A DNA stretch of 64,000 nucleotides, taken from NCBI GenBank assembly GCA_033283335.1, contig JAWMQP010000003.1, positions 124,001-188,000 on the forward strand. The letters are read 5' to 3'. This document shows positions 7,590 to 16,933 of this stretch, piece after piece. The notes under the pieces are model-generated. The model did no database searches, was not told where the DNA came from, and worked only from the letters and a program-made list of their open reading frames with translations. The position numbers and the translations under genes are program-made. Source of the DNA: Pseudomaricurvus sp033283335. GTDB taxonomy: Bacteria; Pseudomonadota; Gammaproteobacteria; Pseudomonadales; Cellvibrionaceae. Positions within the stretch are counted from its first letter, which is position 1. Each line of letters opens with the position of its first letter.

Positions 7590-9131
7590 TTATGGGTCCA
7601 GTGTGTCTGTGCGTTGTTCACTGAGTAAATAAATCGCCAGGTCGCGACGCTGCTGTTCACTCAGGTCGTACTGTGGCATGGGTGGGTTCGGTGTCAGGAA
7701 GTAGTCGCTCAGCGTCGCCATGGTGTAGCGATGGTGTAAATTCTCAAGTTTTTTGCCTGAGTTGTTACCCTCACCATTGAGCTGATGACAGGTGCTGCAG
7801 GCATTGAGCGTGTACAAGGCCTCCCCCTGTTTATGGGATTCGACCACTTCCGTCGGGGTTAATGCCAGCCACTGTGGATCCGGCAGGGGGTTGCTGAGGT
7901 TGGTATCGAGGGTGTCCTGCGAAATGCCGTAACAAACCCGGTAGATGGTGCCTGCATAATCGTCAGAAATGTACACGCAGCCATCGGGACCTTCGGCAAT
8001 ATCCACAGGGCGGCCGATGATATTGCCATCCAGCTCGAACCCGCTGAGGAAGTCCTGACTGATGATGCTGCCGTCATCCAGCCAGTGCAGAGAGACAACC
8101 TTGTAGCCATCAGGCTCGCGGCGATTCCAGGAACCATGCAGGGCGACCAGGGCGCTGCGCTCGTAGCCGGTGGGCATATTGGCGTTGCGAATAAACTCAA
8201 TCCCCAGCGGGGCATTGTGGGCGCGAAAGCCGAACACCGGTGAAATGGCGGTGTTTAACAGCATCTCCTTCCCTTCACCATAGTCTGGATCCATGTCGCC
8301 AAAGCCATTGATGTAGGGCCAGCCATAAAAGCCATCCTGTTCAATCAGGTTCAATTCACACACCGGATAGTCGTCACCCAGCAGATCTCGACCGTTGTCG
8401 GTGGCGTAGAGTTCACCATTCCAGGGGGAGATGGCCAGGCCGACGCTGTTGCGCAGACCGGTCGCAAATATTTCCCCGGCACTGCCGTCGGCGTTAAATC
8501 GCATAATGGTCGCCCGGCGTTCATCGGCTTCTTCACAGACGTTGCAGGTGGAGCCCATGCTGAGGTAAAGGACTCCATCCTGGATAAGAATGGATTTACT
8601 CCAGTGATTGCCGTTATCGCTTAGGCCGGTGATGATGTGCTGGTATTCGCCACTGAGCTGGCCCTGCTGATGATCAAACGGGACCCGGCCAACGGCATTG
8701 GATTCGGCCACATAGAGCCAGTCCTGTCCCTGGCGATCGCGGTAAAAAGCCAGGCCGTGGGGCCGCTTCAACTGCTGCAGTAAAACGGAAACGCCGTTGT
8801 GTACGCCGTCGTTGTCACTGTCGCGCTTCAGCAATAGCACCTTGCCCTCGCGGGATTGACTGACCAGCAGATCCCCCGTTTCGGAGAACTCCATAAAGCG
8901 GATTTTCTGCAGGCCACTGGCGTATTGGCCAATGCTGAATCCCGCAGGGACTTTCAGGCGTTGATGGACGGTGCTGCTGTCTGGAGAGGCGATGCCAGAG
9001 CCAAACAGGGCGTTAAAAATGGCAACAGGGCTGGAGATGGGGCCAAAAGTGATGACGGCAACCAGGGCCAATACCAGCAGTACCCAGAGCGCCAGAAAGG
9101 CGATGATCCCTCGTTTAACCCAAACCCACAT
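7590..9131 (-). CDS. PQQ-dependent sugar dehydrogenase with C-terminal cytochrome c domain
   Basis: 513 residues. One N-terminal membrane segment (about residues 7-32) anchors the protein. A six-bladed propeller of the soluble glucose/sorbosone dehydrogenase type follows at about 60-400, with RPHGLAFY, GLRNSVGLAIS, DNGRDLLGDD, LHGSWNR and GRPVDIAEGPDG. The C-terminus (about 430-510) is a small cytochrome c with CSTCH and a likely axial Met in NPPMPQYDLSEQQRRDLA. It probably oxidises a sugar or aldose at the periplasmic face and passes electrons through its own haem. GGAG lies eight bases before ATG 9131. The upstream MFS gene is on the same strand 66 bp away. The substrate is unknown. Confidence 0.87.
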   Translation of the reverse strand: MWVWVKRGIIAFLALWVLLVLALVAVITFGPISSPVAIFNALFGSGIASPDSSTVHQRLKVPAGFSIGQYASGLQKIRFMEFSETGDLLVSQSREGKVLLLKRDSDNDGVHNGVSVLLQQLKRPHGLAFYRDRQGQDWLYVAESNAVGRVPFDHQQGQLSGEYQHIITGLSDNGNHWSKSILIQDGVLYLSMGSTCNVCEEADERRATIMRFNADGSAGEIFATGLRNSVGLAISPWNGELYATDNGRDLLGDDYPVCELNLIEQDGFYGWPYINGFGDMDPDYGEGKEMLLNTAISPVFGFRAHNAPLGIEFIRNANMPTGYERSALVALHGSWNRREPDGYKVVSLHWLDDGSIISQDFLSGFELDGNIIGRPVDIAEGPDGCVYISDDYAGTIYRVCYGISQDTLDTNLSNPLPDPQWLALTPTEVVESHKQGEALYTLNACSTCHQLNGEGNNSGKKLENLHHRYTMATLSDYFLTPNPPMPQYDLSEQQRRDLAIYLLSEQRTDTLDP

Positions 9132-9197
9132 ACCTGTTTCTCCAGTGCCGATGTCCTTGTGTTGGCGCTCATGATGACACAGGCCGGGGTGTGATCG

Positions 9198-10403
9198 CTA
9201 TGCCTGGCTGTTCGTTTTGCCCGGTCTGGTTGCCAGCAGCAACAGCAGCCCGCTGCAGCTGCTGCTGAGCAGCAATATCAAGCCAATGGGGAGCAGAGTA
9301 CCGTCGTGCAAGAGGCTGCTCAGCCCTCCCAGTAAACCGCCGGCGGCAAAGGTTGCACAGCCAAATACGGCATTGGCCGAGCCCCCGGTTTTGGGATGAA
9401 AATCCAAAAACAGGGACATGTTGTTGGCGTTACAGAGGCCGATGGTAGCAATGATGCTGCACAGTAAGATCAGGGTGGTCCACAGGCCTGGGTTGCCAAA
9501 AGCGCAATAGACAAACAGGATTAACGTCAGGCTCCACTGGACCGTGGCCGCCATACGCAAAATGGATTGGCGTTCAAAGTGTTGCAACAGGTGCAGGTTA
9601 AGGCGGCTGGCGCCGATGGATGAGGACGCTGTGGCGGCAAACAGCAAAGGAAAGTGGCTGGTATTGATGCCAAAGTAATCAATATATATGAATGGGGCGT
9701 TGGTGATGAACGTCAGCAAGATACCGCTGACGCAGGCCTGGCTGAACAAATAGGGCATGGATGAGCCCGTGCGGAACACCTGCGCGTAGGAGTTAACATA
9801 ATGGCTGGCCAGTGAGCCGCTGGGGGTTGAATCAAGCGCTCGGGTCTCGGGGATTTGGTGGTAAATCATCCACAGCAACCCGGCCGCGTAGAGCGCGAGA
9901 AAGATAAAGATGGCGTGCCACTCGGCCACCATCAAAATGCCTGAGCCAACCGCCGGCGCGATCAGGGGGGCGATCATCATGATCATGCCAATGGTAGAAA
10001 ACATACGGGCGCTTTCCTGGCCGGAAAACTGGTCTCGCACCATGGCGCCAGCCACGACCGTGGCAGCACCGCCACCCAGGGCCTGGAAAAAGCGCAACAC
10101 CAGAATAGCCTGGGCCGACGCTGCATAGACAATGGCGATGCTGGCGATAATAAACACCGTCAGGCCCACGATGGCCATGGGCTTGCGTCCCAAACGGTCA
10201 GATAGAGGGCCGTTGATCAGTTGGCCGACGGCAAATCCCAGCAGATAGACGCTGACGGTCAGGTTAATGGTGGCGATGTCGGCCGACAACTGCTCGGCAA
10301 TCTCCGGAATGGCGGGCAGGTAAGTATCGATGGCAAAGGGCGTCAGGGCAATTAAGGCGGCCAGTTTGATGGCGAAACTGCGGTGATCCTTGGCGCTCTG
10401 CAT
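9198..10403 (-). CDS. Bcr/CflA-family multidrug MFS exporter
   Basis: About 401 residues with 12 predicted membrane segments. LTPFAIDTYLPAIPEIAEQL at the first helix and GPLSDRLGRKP between helices 2 and 3 are diagnostic of the Bcr/CflA drug:proton antiporter group. I chose ATG 10403 because AGGG lies eight bases upstream and the protein then has normal length; an upstream in-frame start at 10487 would add 28 unusual residues and overlap the hairpin at 10488. Gene order with the sugar dehydrogenase suggests possible co-transcription. Confidence 0.88.
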   Translation of the reverse strand: MQSAKDHRSFAIKLAALIALTPFAIDTYLPAIPEIAEQLSADIATINLTVSVYLLGFAVGQLINGPLSDRLGRKPMAIVGLTVFIIASIAIVYAASAQAILVLRFFQALGGGAATVVAGAMVRDQFSGQESARMFSTIGMIMMIAPLIAPAVGSGILMVAEWHAIFIFLALYAAGLLWMIYHQIPETRALDSTPSGSLASHYVNSYAQVFRTGSSMPYLFSQACVSGILLTFITNAPFIYIDYFGINTSHFPLLFAATASSSIGASRLNLHLLQHFERQSILRMAATVQWSLTLILFVYCAFGNPGLWTTLILLCSIIATIGLCNANNMSLFLDFHPKTGGSANAVFGCATFAAGGLLGGLSSLLHDGTLLPIGLILLLSSSCSGLLLLLATRPGKTNSQA

Positions 10404-10487
10404 AGTGGTAACCCTGCCGAAAAATCGCGACAGCATGCCGGATTTCAAGCTGGGTGTATAGGCTAATCTAAGCTGGGCTGGAGACAA

Positions 10488-10517
10488 AAAACGGGTTGCC
10501 GTCGGGCAACCCGTTTT
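10488..10517. terminator. Strong bidirectional intrinsic terminator in a divergent spacer
   Basis: AAAACGGGTTGCC and GGCAACCCGTTTT form a 13-bp stem with a four-base loop, with A-runs on one side and T-runs on the other. It sits upstream of both the minus-strand exporter gene (start 10403) and the plus-strand nhaA gene (10864). Neither annotated gene should end here, so another transcript probably does. Confidence 0.8.
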
Positions 10518-10863
10518 CAGTGTGATCCATCACGAGGCAATCAATGTATCCCAATTCCTTGACCGCTATGGCGCATCCTGGCCATGTCCCTGCTTTGTGC
10601 CTCTTGTTCGGGGCGTCCTTAGGCCTCGCCTGGCCGTACCAATCTTCCTTGCGAACGTCCATGTAGGAGTGCAGTATGGAGGCAATAGGCGCCAGTTGCC
10701 CAGTGGGCAAAGTCTGGAATGCTTGTGAGATATGTCTCACACGCTGTACGCTTTCGACTGGTTGTCTCCATACTCGAATTCGCTTTCTAGCCCCGAGGGT
10801 TATGTAAAGCGGGTTCCGCTTGTCTAAAATCTGTGGGAGTCTGCATAGGATGGCCGTTAGCTG
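10518..10863. other. Structured spacer upstream of nhaA, possible ncRNA or leader
   Basis: This 346-bp stretch has no credible gene but several short perfect hairpins: TTGCCC-agt-GGGCAA (10696-10710), TGTGAGA-tatg-TCTCACA (10724-10741) and AAGCGG-gtt-CCGCTT (10807-10821). With the terminator at 10488-10517 this could be a small RNA transcribed leftwards, or part of the nhaA 5' leader. I could not match it to a riboswitch I know. Confidence 0.4.
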
Positions 10864-12051
10864 ATGATTGATACCTTTAAAAGATTTCTCAAATCGGAGT
10901 CCGCCGGTGGGTTGATGCTGATGGGGGCCGCGGTGCTGGCCATGATTGCGGCCAATACGCCCCTGCAAGCTTTTTACAATGCCTTGATCGATGTGCCGGT
11001 CGAGGTTCGGGTTGGCACTTTTGAAATCGACAAACCGCTGTTGCTGTGGATTAACGATGGCCTGATGGCGGTGTTCTTTTTCCTTATCGGCCTGGAGCTC
11101 AAGCGCGAGCTGATGGAAGGCGAATTATCCAGCCCCAGTGCCATTGCTTTACCGGCCATAGGGGCCCTGGGGGGGATGGCGGTACCTGCCATTATTTACA
11201 CCCTGTTTAATAAGGGCGACACCGTCGCCCTTAGCGGTTGGGCGATACCTGCGGCCACGGACATTGCCTTTTCCCTGGGCATTCTCGCATTGTTAGGCTC
11301 GCGAGTACCCACCGCCCTGAAAGTGTTTTTGGTGTCGCTGGCGATCTTCGATGATATCGGGGCCATTGTTATTATTGCGATCTTCTACACCGATGACTTA
11401 TCCACCATCGCCCTCATGGTGGCTTTGGTGTGTACCTTTTTCCTGTTTTTGTTGAACAAAAATCACGTTACCAGCATTGCACCCTACCTGCTGATCGGTC
11501 TGGTGATGTGGATTGCGGTGTTGAAATCCGGCGTGCACGCCACTTTGGCGGGGGTGGTGATGGCGTTGTTTATTCCTATCAAGCCACGTCCTGGCAGTCA
11601 TTATTCGCCTTTACGGGAGCTGGAGCACGATCTGCATGGGGCCGTGGCTTACGGCATCCTGCCTATTTTCGCTTTTGCCAACGCCGGGGTGAATGTGGTG
11701 GGGATGAGCCTGGACAGTATGCTGCACCCCGCACCCGTCGGTATTGCCCTGGGACTGTTTCTCGGCAAGCAAATTGGCATATTCGGGCTCTGCTGGTTGT
11801 GTGTGGTGCTGGGCTTTGTGAAATTGCCTGACGGTCTCAACTTCAAAACCCTGTATGGGGTGTCATTACTCTGTGGCGTGGGCTTTACCATGAGCTTGTT
11901 TATCGGTTCGCTGGCGTTTGACAGTGGCCGGGTGTTTGATGAGCGCTTCGGCATTCTGGTGGGCTCCCTGGTATCCGGTGTGGCGGGGTACCTGGTCTTG
12001 CGGGCGGTATTGCCGAAACAGTCTCAATCCTCCTCTGCTGCCACGCCTTGA
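10864..12051 (+). CDS. nhaA: Na+/H+ antiporter NhaA
   Basis: 395 residues, the usual NhaA length, with about 12 membrane segments. The ion-binding aspartates appear in SLAIFDDIGAIVI as Asp163 and Asp164, the same numbers as in E. coli. LKRELMEGELS, PAATDIAFSLGILALLGSRVP and FTMSLFIGSLAF are conserved NhaA stretches. It exports sodium in exchange for protons at alkaline pH or high salt. Its upstream region carries several hairpins and may be regulated at RNA level; this is inference. Confidence 0.96.
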   Translation: MIDTFKRFLKSESAGGLMLMGAAVLAMIAANTPLQAFYNALIDVPVEVRVGTFEIDKPLLLWINDGLMAVFFFLIGLELKRELMEGELSSPSAIALPAIGALGGMAVPAIIYTLFNKGDTVALSGWAIPAATDIAFSLGILALLGSRVPTALKVFLVSLAIFDDIGAIVIIAIFYTDDLSTIALMVALVCTFFLFLLNKNHVTSIAPYLLIGLVMWIAVLKSGVHATLAGVVMALFIPIKPRPGSHYSPLRELEHDLHGAVAYGILPIFAFANAGVNVVGMSLDSMLHPAPVGIALGLFLGKQIGIFGLCWLCVVLGFVKLPDGLNFKTLYGVSLLCGVGFTMSLFIGSLAFDSGRVFDERFGILVGSLVSGVAGYLVLRAVLPKQSQSSSAATP

Positions 12052-12143
12052 TAAGGCCTGTCCCGAATGTTCGGCTGGCTACCGGTCGTTCGGGTCTGCT
12101 AGGCTTAGCCTATTGATACTCTGATTCAAGGACTGCGGAGACA

Positions 12144-13808
12144 ATGGCCTCGCTACCGCCCCCGAGCATTATTTTGTTTGATTGGCACGGCACACTGGTC
12201 AATACCCTGGACGCAATGTACCAGGCCGTGGAGGCACTGCTCGATCAACTGGAAGAGTTGGATCTACTTTCCGCTATTATCCCGGAAACCCAGGCGCGTA
12301 ATATCGAGGATGAAAAGCTGCTTCGCTATGTGCGTATTTTCCGCCACCTGCATCCGAAAATTCTCTCTGAGCGGCGCGTCTCCCGCACCGATCTCTTTGA
12401 CGTTTTGTTTGGCGGTGATGAGAGCGTCAAGTTGACAGCTCACCGTGCCTACAATGATAACTACCGGCGTTTTTATGGCCGGGTCAAACCGTTTCAGAAG
12501 GGTATCGAGAATTATCTAACGGCACTCAAAAACAGTGGTATTCCCTTGGGTGTGGTCACCAATCGCAGCCGCGAGTTTTTTGATCTTGAGATCGGTGTGG
12601 TGAATGGTGGTCGCTGGCGGCAACTGATCGATGTCAGTTTGTGCGGTGATGAGGCCAGTCACTACAAGCCAGCTCCGGACAGCCTGGGCGAAGCCGTTGC
12701 CCAATTGGGAATACCTTTGGATGAAAGGGTGTGGTACGTAGGTGACAGTCACAGCGATATGCTCACCGCCGGTCGAGCAGGGGTGACGTCGGTGTTTTAT
12801 AATGGCGCCCTGTGGGAGAACGACTGGTTTGATCGAGCCTTTGTGGGAGCGGAGACAGCGTTTCGCCCTGCTGCCATCGTCGATGACTTTGAACAGTTGC
12901 TGGATTTGGTGGAATCACAGGGTGTGGCCCTGCGGCGCCCACCACGCTTGCCCCCCAGAGAGCCACCGCCCATTCATATTGAGCCGGACTGGCACCCGGC
13001 GGTGGCTCAGCTCATCCCCCCTTCATTGATCCTGTTTGACTGGCATGCGACTTTGGTGGATACGCTGGATGCCATGTATCACGCGGTGGATGACATGTTG
13101 GGGGAGTTCGAAGAGCTGGATTTGATGCACCGTCTGGTTACTGCCGACAAGTCGAAGTCGCCGGAGGATATGAAACTGGTGGCGCACGTGCGTGAGTACA
13201 AACAATTACACCCCAAAATCAAAGCGGATCGAAAAATTTCTCGCACCGATATTTTTGAAGTGTTGTTTGGCGAGGATGACGAAGCCAAACGCATTGCTCA
13301 CGGTCATTTTACCCGTCACTACCGCAAGTATTATGGTACCGCCTTGCCGTTTGAACCGCGTGTGCGACAGGTGTTACAGGGGTTAAAGGACATCGGCATG
13401 CCGGTGGGGGTGATTACCAATCGCGACCGCGAATTTTTTGTCGCTGAGCTGGCCAACGTCAATGGTGAAGACTGGTCTGAATTTTTTCAGGTGTCGATCT
13501 GCGGCGACGATACCGAGCGGCGCAAGCCGCATATCGATCAGCTGCAAAAAGCGGTCGATGCTTTTGAGATGCCGTTGGTGGAAGAGGTTTGGTACGTGGG
13601 CGACAGCACCACCGATACCATCGCCGCCAAAACGGCCGGTGTTACCAGTGTGTTCTTTAATGGCGCCCAGTGGGATCAGCCCTGGTTGAACAAAATTTTT
13701 CCGGGAACTCACCTGTATCCCCACAAGCCGGATGTGGTGGTCAATGACTTTTCCGAGTTCTGGGCGCTGGTGTTGGCCTGCCGTCACAAAAAGTTGGGCA
13801 GGCCCTGA
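12144..13808 (+). CDS. Tandem two-domain HAD-superfamily protein
   Basis: 554 residues made of two homologous HAD domains, about 1-265 and 285-550, with the same inserted cap. Motif I is FDWHGTLV (Asp13) in the first and FDWHATLV (Asp299) in the second: in both, the second Asp of the usual DxD is His (His15, His301). Motif II (VVTNRSREF; VITNRDREF), motif III Lys (HYKPAPDSL; RRKPHIDQL) and motif IV (WYVGDSHSDM; WYVGDSTTDT) are intact in both halves. It is probably a phosphatase or related phosphotransferase, but the substrate is unknown. It lies 92 bp after nhaA on the same strand. Confidence 0.83.
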   Translation: MASLPPPSIILFDWHGTLVNTLDAMYQAVEALLDQLEELDLLSAIIPETQARNIEDEKLLRYVRIFRHLHPKILSERRVSRTDLFDVLFGGDESVKLTAHRAYNDNYRRFYGRVKPFQKGIENYLTALKNSGIPLGVVTNRSREFFDLEIGVVNGGRWRQLIDVSLCGDEASHYKPAPDSLGEAVAQLGIPLDERVWYVGDSHSDMLTAGRAGVTSVFYNGALWENDWFDRAFVGAETAFRPAAIVDDFEQLLDLVESQGVALRRPPRLPPREPPPIHIEPDWHPAVAQLIPPSLILFDWHATLVDTLDAMYHAVDDMLGEFEELDLMHRLVTADKSKSPEDMKLVAHVREYKQLHPKIKADRKISRTDIFEVLFGEDDEAKRIAHGHFTRHYRKYYGTALPFEPRVRQVLQGLKDIGMPVGVITNRDREFFVAELANVNGEDWSEFFQVSICGDDTERRKPHIDQLQKAVDAFEMPLVEEVWYVGDSTTDTIAAKTAGVTSVFFNGAQWDQPWLNKIFPGTHLYPHKPDVVVNDFSEFWALVLACRHKKLGRP

Positions 13809-13819
13809 TTTATTTATGG

Positions 13820-16800
13820 CTAGCTCTGGTTGAGTTGCTGCAACAATACCTGGAATGGGTGCGGCAATTTCAGAGCGTCGATACGTTTGGCCTGGCTGCG
13901 ACAGGAGTACCCGGTCGCCATCAGTTTGCCCTGGTTTTCGGGGGCATTGACGACTTTAGCCCAGGATTGATCGTAAATGCGTTTAGAGGTTTGCGCATTG
14001 TCGCGTTCGTGACCGTAGGTGCCGGCCATGCCGCAGCAACCCACATCCACCATCTCCAGCGTCTGGCCCAGCGAGTTAAACACCGCACCCCAATCTTTCA
14101 TAGAGGCGGCTGCATTGGTTTTTTCTGTGCAGTGGGCCAGCAGTTTGAAGGTGCCGGAGTTGAAGCGTTCTTGCTGTGATGTCAGTTGGTCGGTCTGCTG
14201 CGCCAGCCACTCCTGCAGCAGGTTGACCTCAGGCGCTTCATCGCCCAGCAGTTTCTGGTATTCACTGCGGTAGGCGAGGGTCATGGAAGGCTCGATGCCA
14301 ATCAACGGAATGCCAGTGTTGCTGAGCGTGTTGAGAAATTCCGCGGTGTTGTTGGCGGTCTTTTCAAACGCCTTCAGAAAACCGTGCACGTGCAGGGGCT
14401 TGCCGTTGGCTTTGTAGGGGGCCAGCAGCGGCACGAAACCCAGCTGTTTCAGCAGATTCAACGCATCCAGTACGACTTCGGTGTCGAAGTAGCTGGTGAA
14501 TGCATCCTGTACGATGATCACCGCGTGGGCTTTGTCTGCCTTGCTCAGGCTGCGGATGTTTTCCGCCACCGCGTAGCGAATGCCCAGGCTCTGTAATTGT
14601 GAATCCAGATTGATGCCAGTCAACAGAGGGCTGTCTACCATGCCGGCGATACGGGCCATCAGCGCCTGCATGAACTTGGGTTTCATCATGCCGTTGTAAA
14701 GCCATGGCACCCGCGCCAGCGTGGGAATCATGAACTCCAGGCCGCCAATGAAATAATCCTTCAGGGGACGCAAGTAGCGGCTGTAATACAGCTCCATAAA
14801 CTTGCTGCGGAAGGAGGGTACATCGACTTTGATGGGGCACTGCCCGACACAGGATTTACAGGCCAGGCAGCCGGCCATGGATTCCATCACTTCGTGGGAA
14901 AAATCGTATTCACCGTTGCGTTTGGCCAAGGTATTTTTGGTGCGGGCGTATAGCGTGCCCAGAAACGACTGCTGTTTGACGTTGGCACTTTCGGTGACGG
15001 GGTTGATGCCCCGCTCACTCATTTGTTTGAGCCACTCGCGAATCAGGGAGGCGCGCCCCTTGGGCGAGTGAATGCGCTGGCGGGTGCCTTTCCAGGACGG
15101 GCACATGGCATCGTCCGGGTTCCAGTTGTAGCAGGCTCCGTTGCCGTTACAGTACATGCCTTCGCTGTAGCCTTCCCACACCTGCACCGGGATCTTGCGG
15201 TCTTCCTGGCCTCTGGTAACTACTTCGTCGACTTTCACCAGTTCCAGGCGAGCGTCGGGGGTGGCAATCTTGCCCGGATTGAGCTGGTTGCGCGGGTCAC
15301 AGGTAGCTTTGATGCGCTGCAGTTGCGGATACAGGTCACCGAAGAAAGCCGGCGCGTATTCCGAACGCACGCCCTTGCCGTGTTCACCCCACAACAGGCC
15401 GTTGTATTTTTGCGTCAGGGCGGTGACCTTGTCGGAAATCACGCGCACCATTTTTTCCTGCTCCGGATCTTTCATGTCAATGGCTGGACGTACATGCAGC
15501 ACGCCGGCATCCACATGACCGAACATGCCGTAGGCCAGGTTGTGGCTGTCCAGCACCTCACGGAACTCCATAATAAAGTCAGCAAGGTTTTCCGGCGGGA
15601 CAGCGGTATCTTCCACGAACGGAATCGGTCGGGCTTCTCCCTCGGCATTACCCAGCAGGCCCACCGCTTTTTTGCGCATGCCCCAGATTTTGCTGACCGC
15701 GTCACTGCCCCAGGCGACGGAATAGCCAATGCTGGCCGCGTCGCTGCCGCGTTCATCCAACTGGTCAGTCAATTGCTTGAGGTTGGCCTTCAGTGTGTCT
15801 TCATCGTCGGCGGTGTATTCCACCAGGTTGATGCCCTGGATGGTCTTGCCTTCGGTGGGAGGGAAAAAATCGGCCACGGTATTCCAGACAATGTCGTTCA
15901 TCGCCAGGTTCAAGACCTTGGAGTCAACCGTCTCAATTGAGGTGGGGCCCGCTTTCATCAGCTCGGTGGCGTCGCGCAGGGCGGCATTGAAATTTTCGTA
16001 CTTGACGTTGATCAGAGCGGAGCACTTCGGAATCTGTAGCAAATTCAGTTTGGCCTCACTGATGAAGCCGAGTGTGCCCTCGCTACCACAGAGAATGCTG
16101 TTGAGATCAAAGCGGTCATCTTCGGTTCGGATGTGGGCCAGATCATAGCCGGTGAGGCAACGATTGAGCTTCGGAAACTTCGCTTCAATGGCGTCTTTGT
16201 GTTCCTTGTGAATATCATTCACCACCCGATGAATGATGCCCACCCGGTCCTGCCGCTGGCTGACCGCGTTGAATTCTTCTTCCTCCAGCGGATGAGAGCT
16301 CCATTCGCTGCCGTCCATAAACACGGTGGTCAGTGACAGCACGTGATCGCGAGTCTTGCCGTACAGGCAGGAGCCCTGACCGGAGGCGTCGGTGTTGATC
16401 ATGCCGCCGATGGTGGCGCGGTTGCTGGTGGACAGCTCCGGTGCAAAGAACAACCCGTAGGGCTTGAGAGCGGCGTTCAGCTGGTCTTTGACCACGCCGG
16501 ACTGTACCCGCACCCAGCGCTCCTGGGGATTGATCTCCAGAATTTTGTTCATGTGCTTGGAGATATCGACGATCAGGCCATCGGTGAGCGATTGACCGTT
16601 GGTGCCGGTGCCGCCACCGCGGGGGCTGAGCACGATATCGCGAAACTGTTTCAGGTTGCTGAGTTCGGCAATGCGCACCAGATCCGTGGAGTTGCGTGGA
16701 TAGAGCACACCTTGTGGCAACACCTGGTAGATGGAGTTGTCAGTGGCTAACACGGTCCGGTTGGCATAGTCGGGGTTGAGATCCCCCTCGAAACCACAGG

Positions 16801-16903
16801 CTTTCAGGGCTTCGATAAATGCCAGGTACTGGGCCTGGACCGGGGAAGTCTCGCGAATACTCGGGATCATATCTTCGACATCGGCTGAAAAACGGGCGGC
16901 CAT
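13820..16903 (-). CDS. ydiJ: FAD-linked/Fe-S oxidoreductase YdiJ (D-2-hydroxyacid dehydrogenase)
   Basis: 1027 residues, the usual YdiJ length. The N-terminal half is an FAD-binding PCMH domain (SPRGGGTGTNGQSL at about 90-105, then ATIGGMINTDASGQGS) plus an FAD-oxidase C-terminal domain. A ferredoxin-like cluster motif CLACKSCVGQCP lies near residues 675-690, followed by a C-terminal domain with GCCGMAGTYG. E. coli YdiJ oxidises D-2-hydroxyglutarate and feeds the quinone pool; the same role is inferred here. It is convergent with the HAD gene, with only 11 bp between stops. Confidence 0.92.
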   Translation of the reverse strand: MAARFSADVEDMIPSIRETSPVQAQYLAFIEALKACGFEGDLNPDYANRTVLATDNSIYQVLPQGVLYPRNSTDLVRIAELSNLKQFRDIVLSPRGGGTGTNGQSLTDGLIVDISKHMNKILEINPQERWVRVQSGVVKDQLNAALKPYGLFFAPELSTSNRATIGGMINTDASGQGSCLYGKTRDHVLSLTTVFMDGSEWSSHPLEEEEFNAVSQRQDRVGIIHRVVNDIHKEHKDAIEAKFPKLNRCLTGYDLAHIRTEDDRFDLNSILCGSEGTLGFISEAKLNLLQIPKCSALINVKYENFNAALRDATELMKAGPTSIETVDSKVLNLAMNDIVWNTVADFFPPTEGKTIQGINLVEYTADDEDTLKANLKQLTDQLDERGSDAASIGYSVAWGSDAVSKIWGMRKKAVGLLGNAEGEARPIPFVEDTAVPPENLADFIMEFREVLDSHNLAYGMFGHVDAGVLHVRPAIDMKDPEQEKMVRVISDKVTALTQKYNGLLWGEHGKGVRSEYAPAFFGDLYPQLQRIKATCDPRNQLNPGKIATPDARLELVKVDEVVTRGQEDRKIPVQVWEGYSEGMYCNGNGACYNWNPDDAMCPSWKGTRQRIHSPKGRASLIREWLKQMSERGINPVTESANVKQQSFLGTLYARTKNTLAKRNGEYDFSHEVMESMAGCLACKSCVGQCPIKVDVPSFRSKFMELYYSRYLRPLKDYFIGGLEFMIPTLARVPWLYNGMMKPKFMQALMARIAGMVDSPLLTGINLDSQLQSLGIRYAVAENIRSLSKADKAHAVIIVQDAFTSYFDTEVVLDALNLLKQLGFVPLLAPYKANGKPLHVHGFLKAFEKTANNTAEFLNTLSNTGIPLIGIEPSMTLAYRSEYQKLLGDEAPEVNLLQEWLAQQTDQLTSQQERFNSGTFKLLAHCTEKTNAAASMKDWGAVFNSLGQTLEMVDVGCCGMAGTYGHERDNAQTSKRIYDQSWAKVVNAPENQGKLMATGYSCRSQAKRIDALKLPHPFQVLLQQLNQS

Positions 16904-16933
16904 TTTAACGTTTCGCCGCCGCCGGTGCCATGG

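Noticed and set aside
10735..10750. TCACACGCTGTACG, resembling the first bases of the palindromic element core
   Set aside because: The hairpins, spacer and outer arms of the element are missing, so it is not counted as a fifth copy.
10468..10968. A 166-codon minus-strand frame across the nhaA upstream region
   Set aside because: It overlaps the terminator hairpin and the nhaA start and has no protein-like features.
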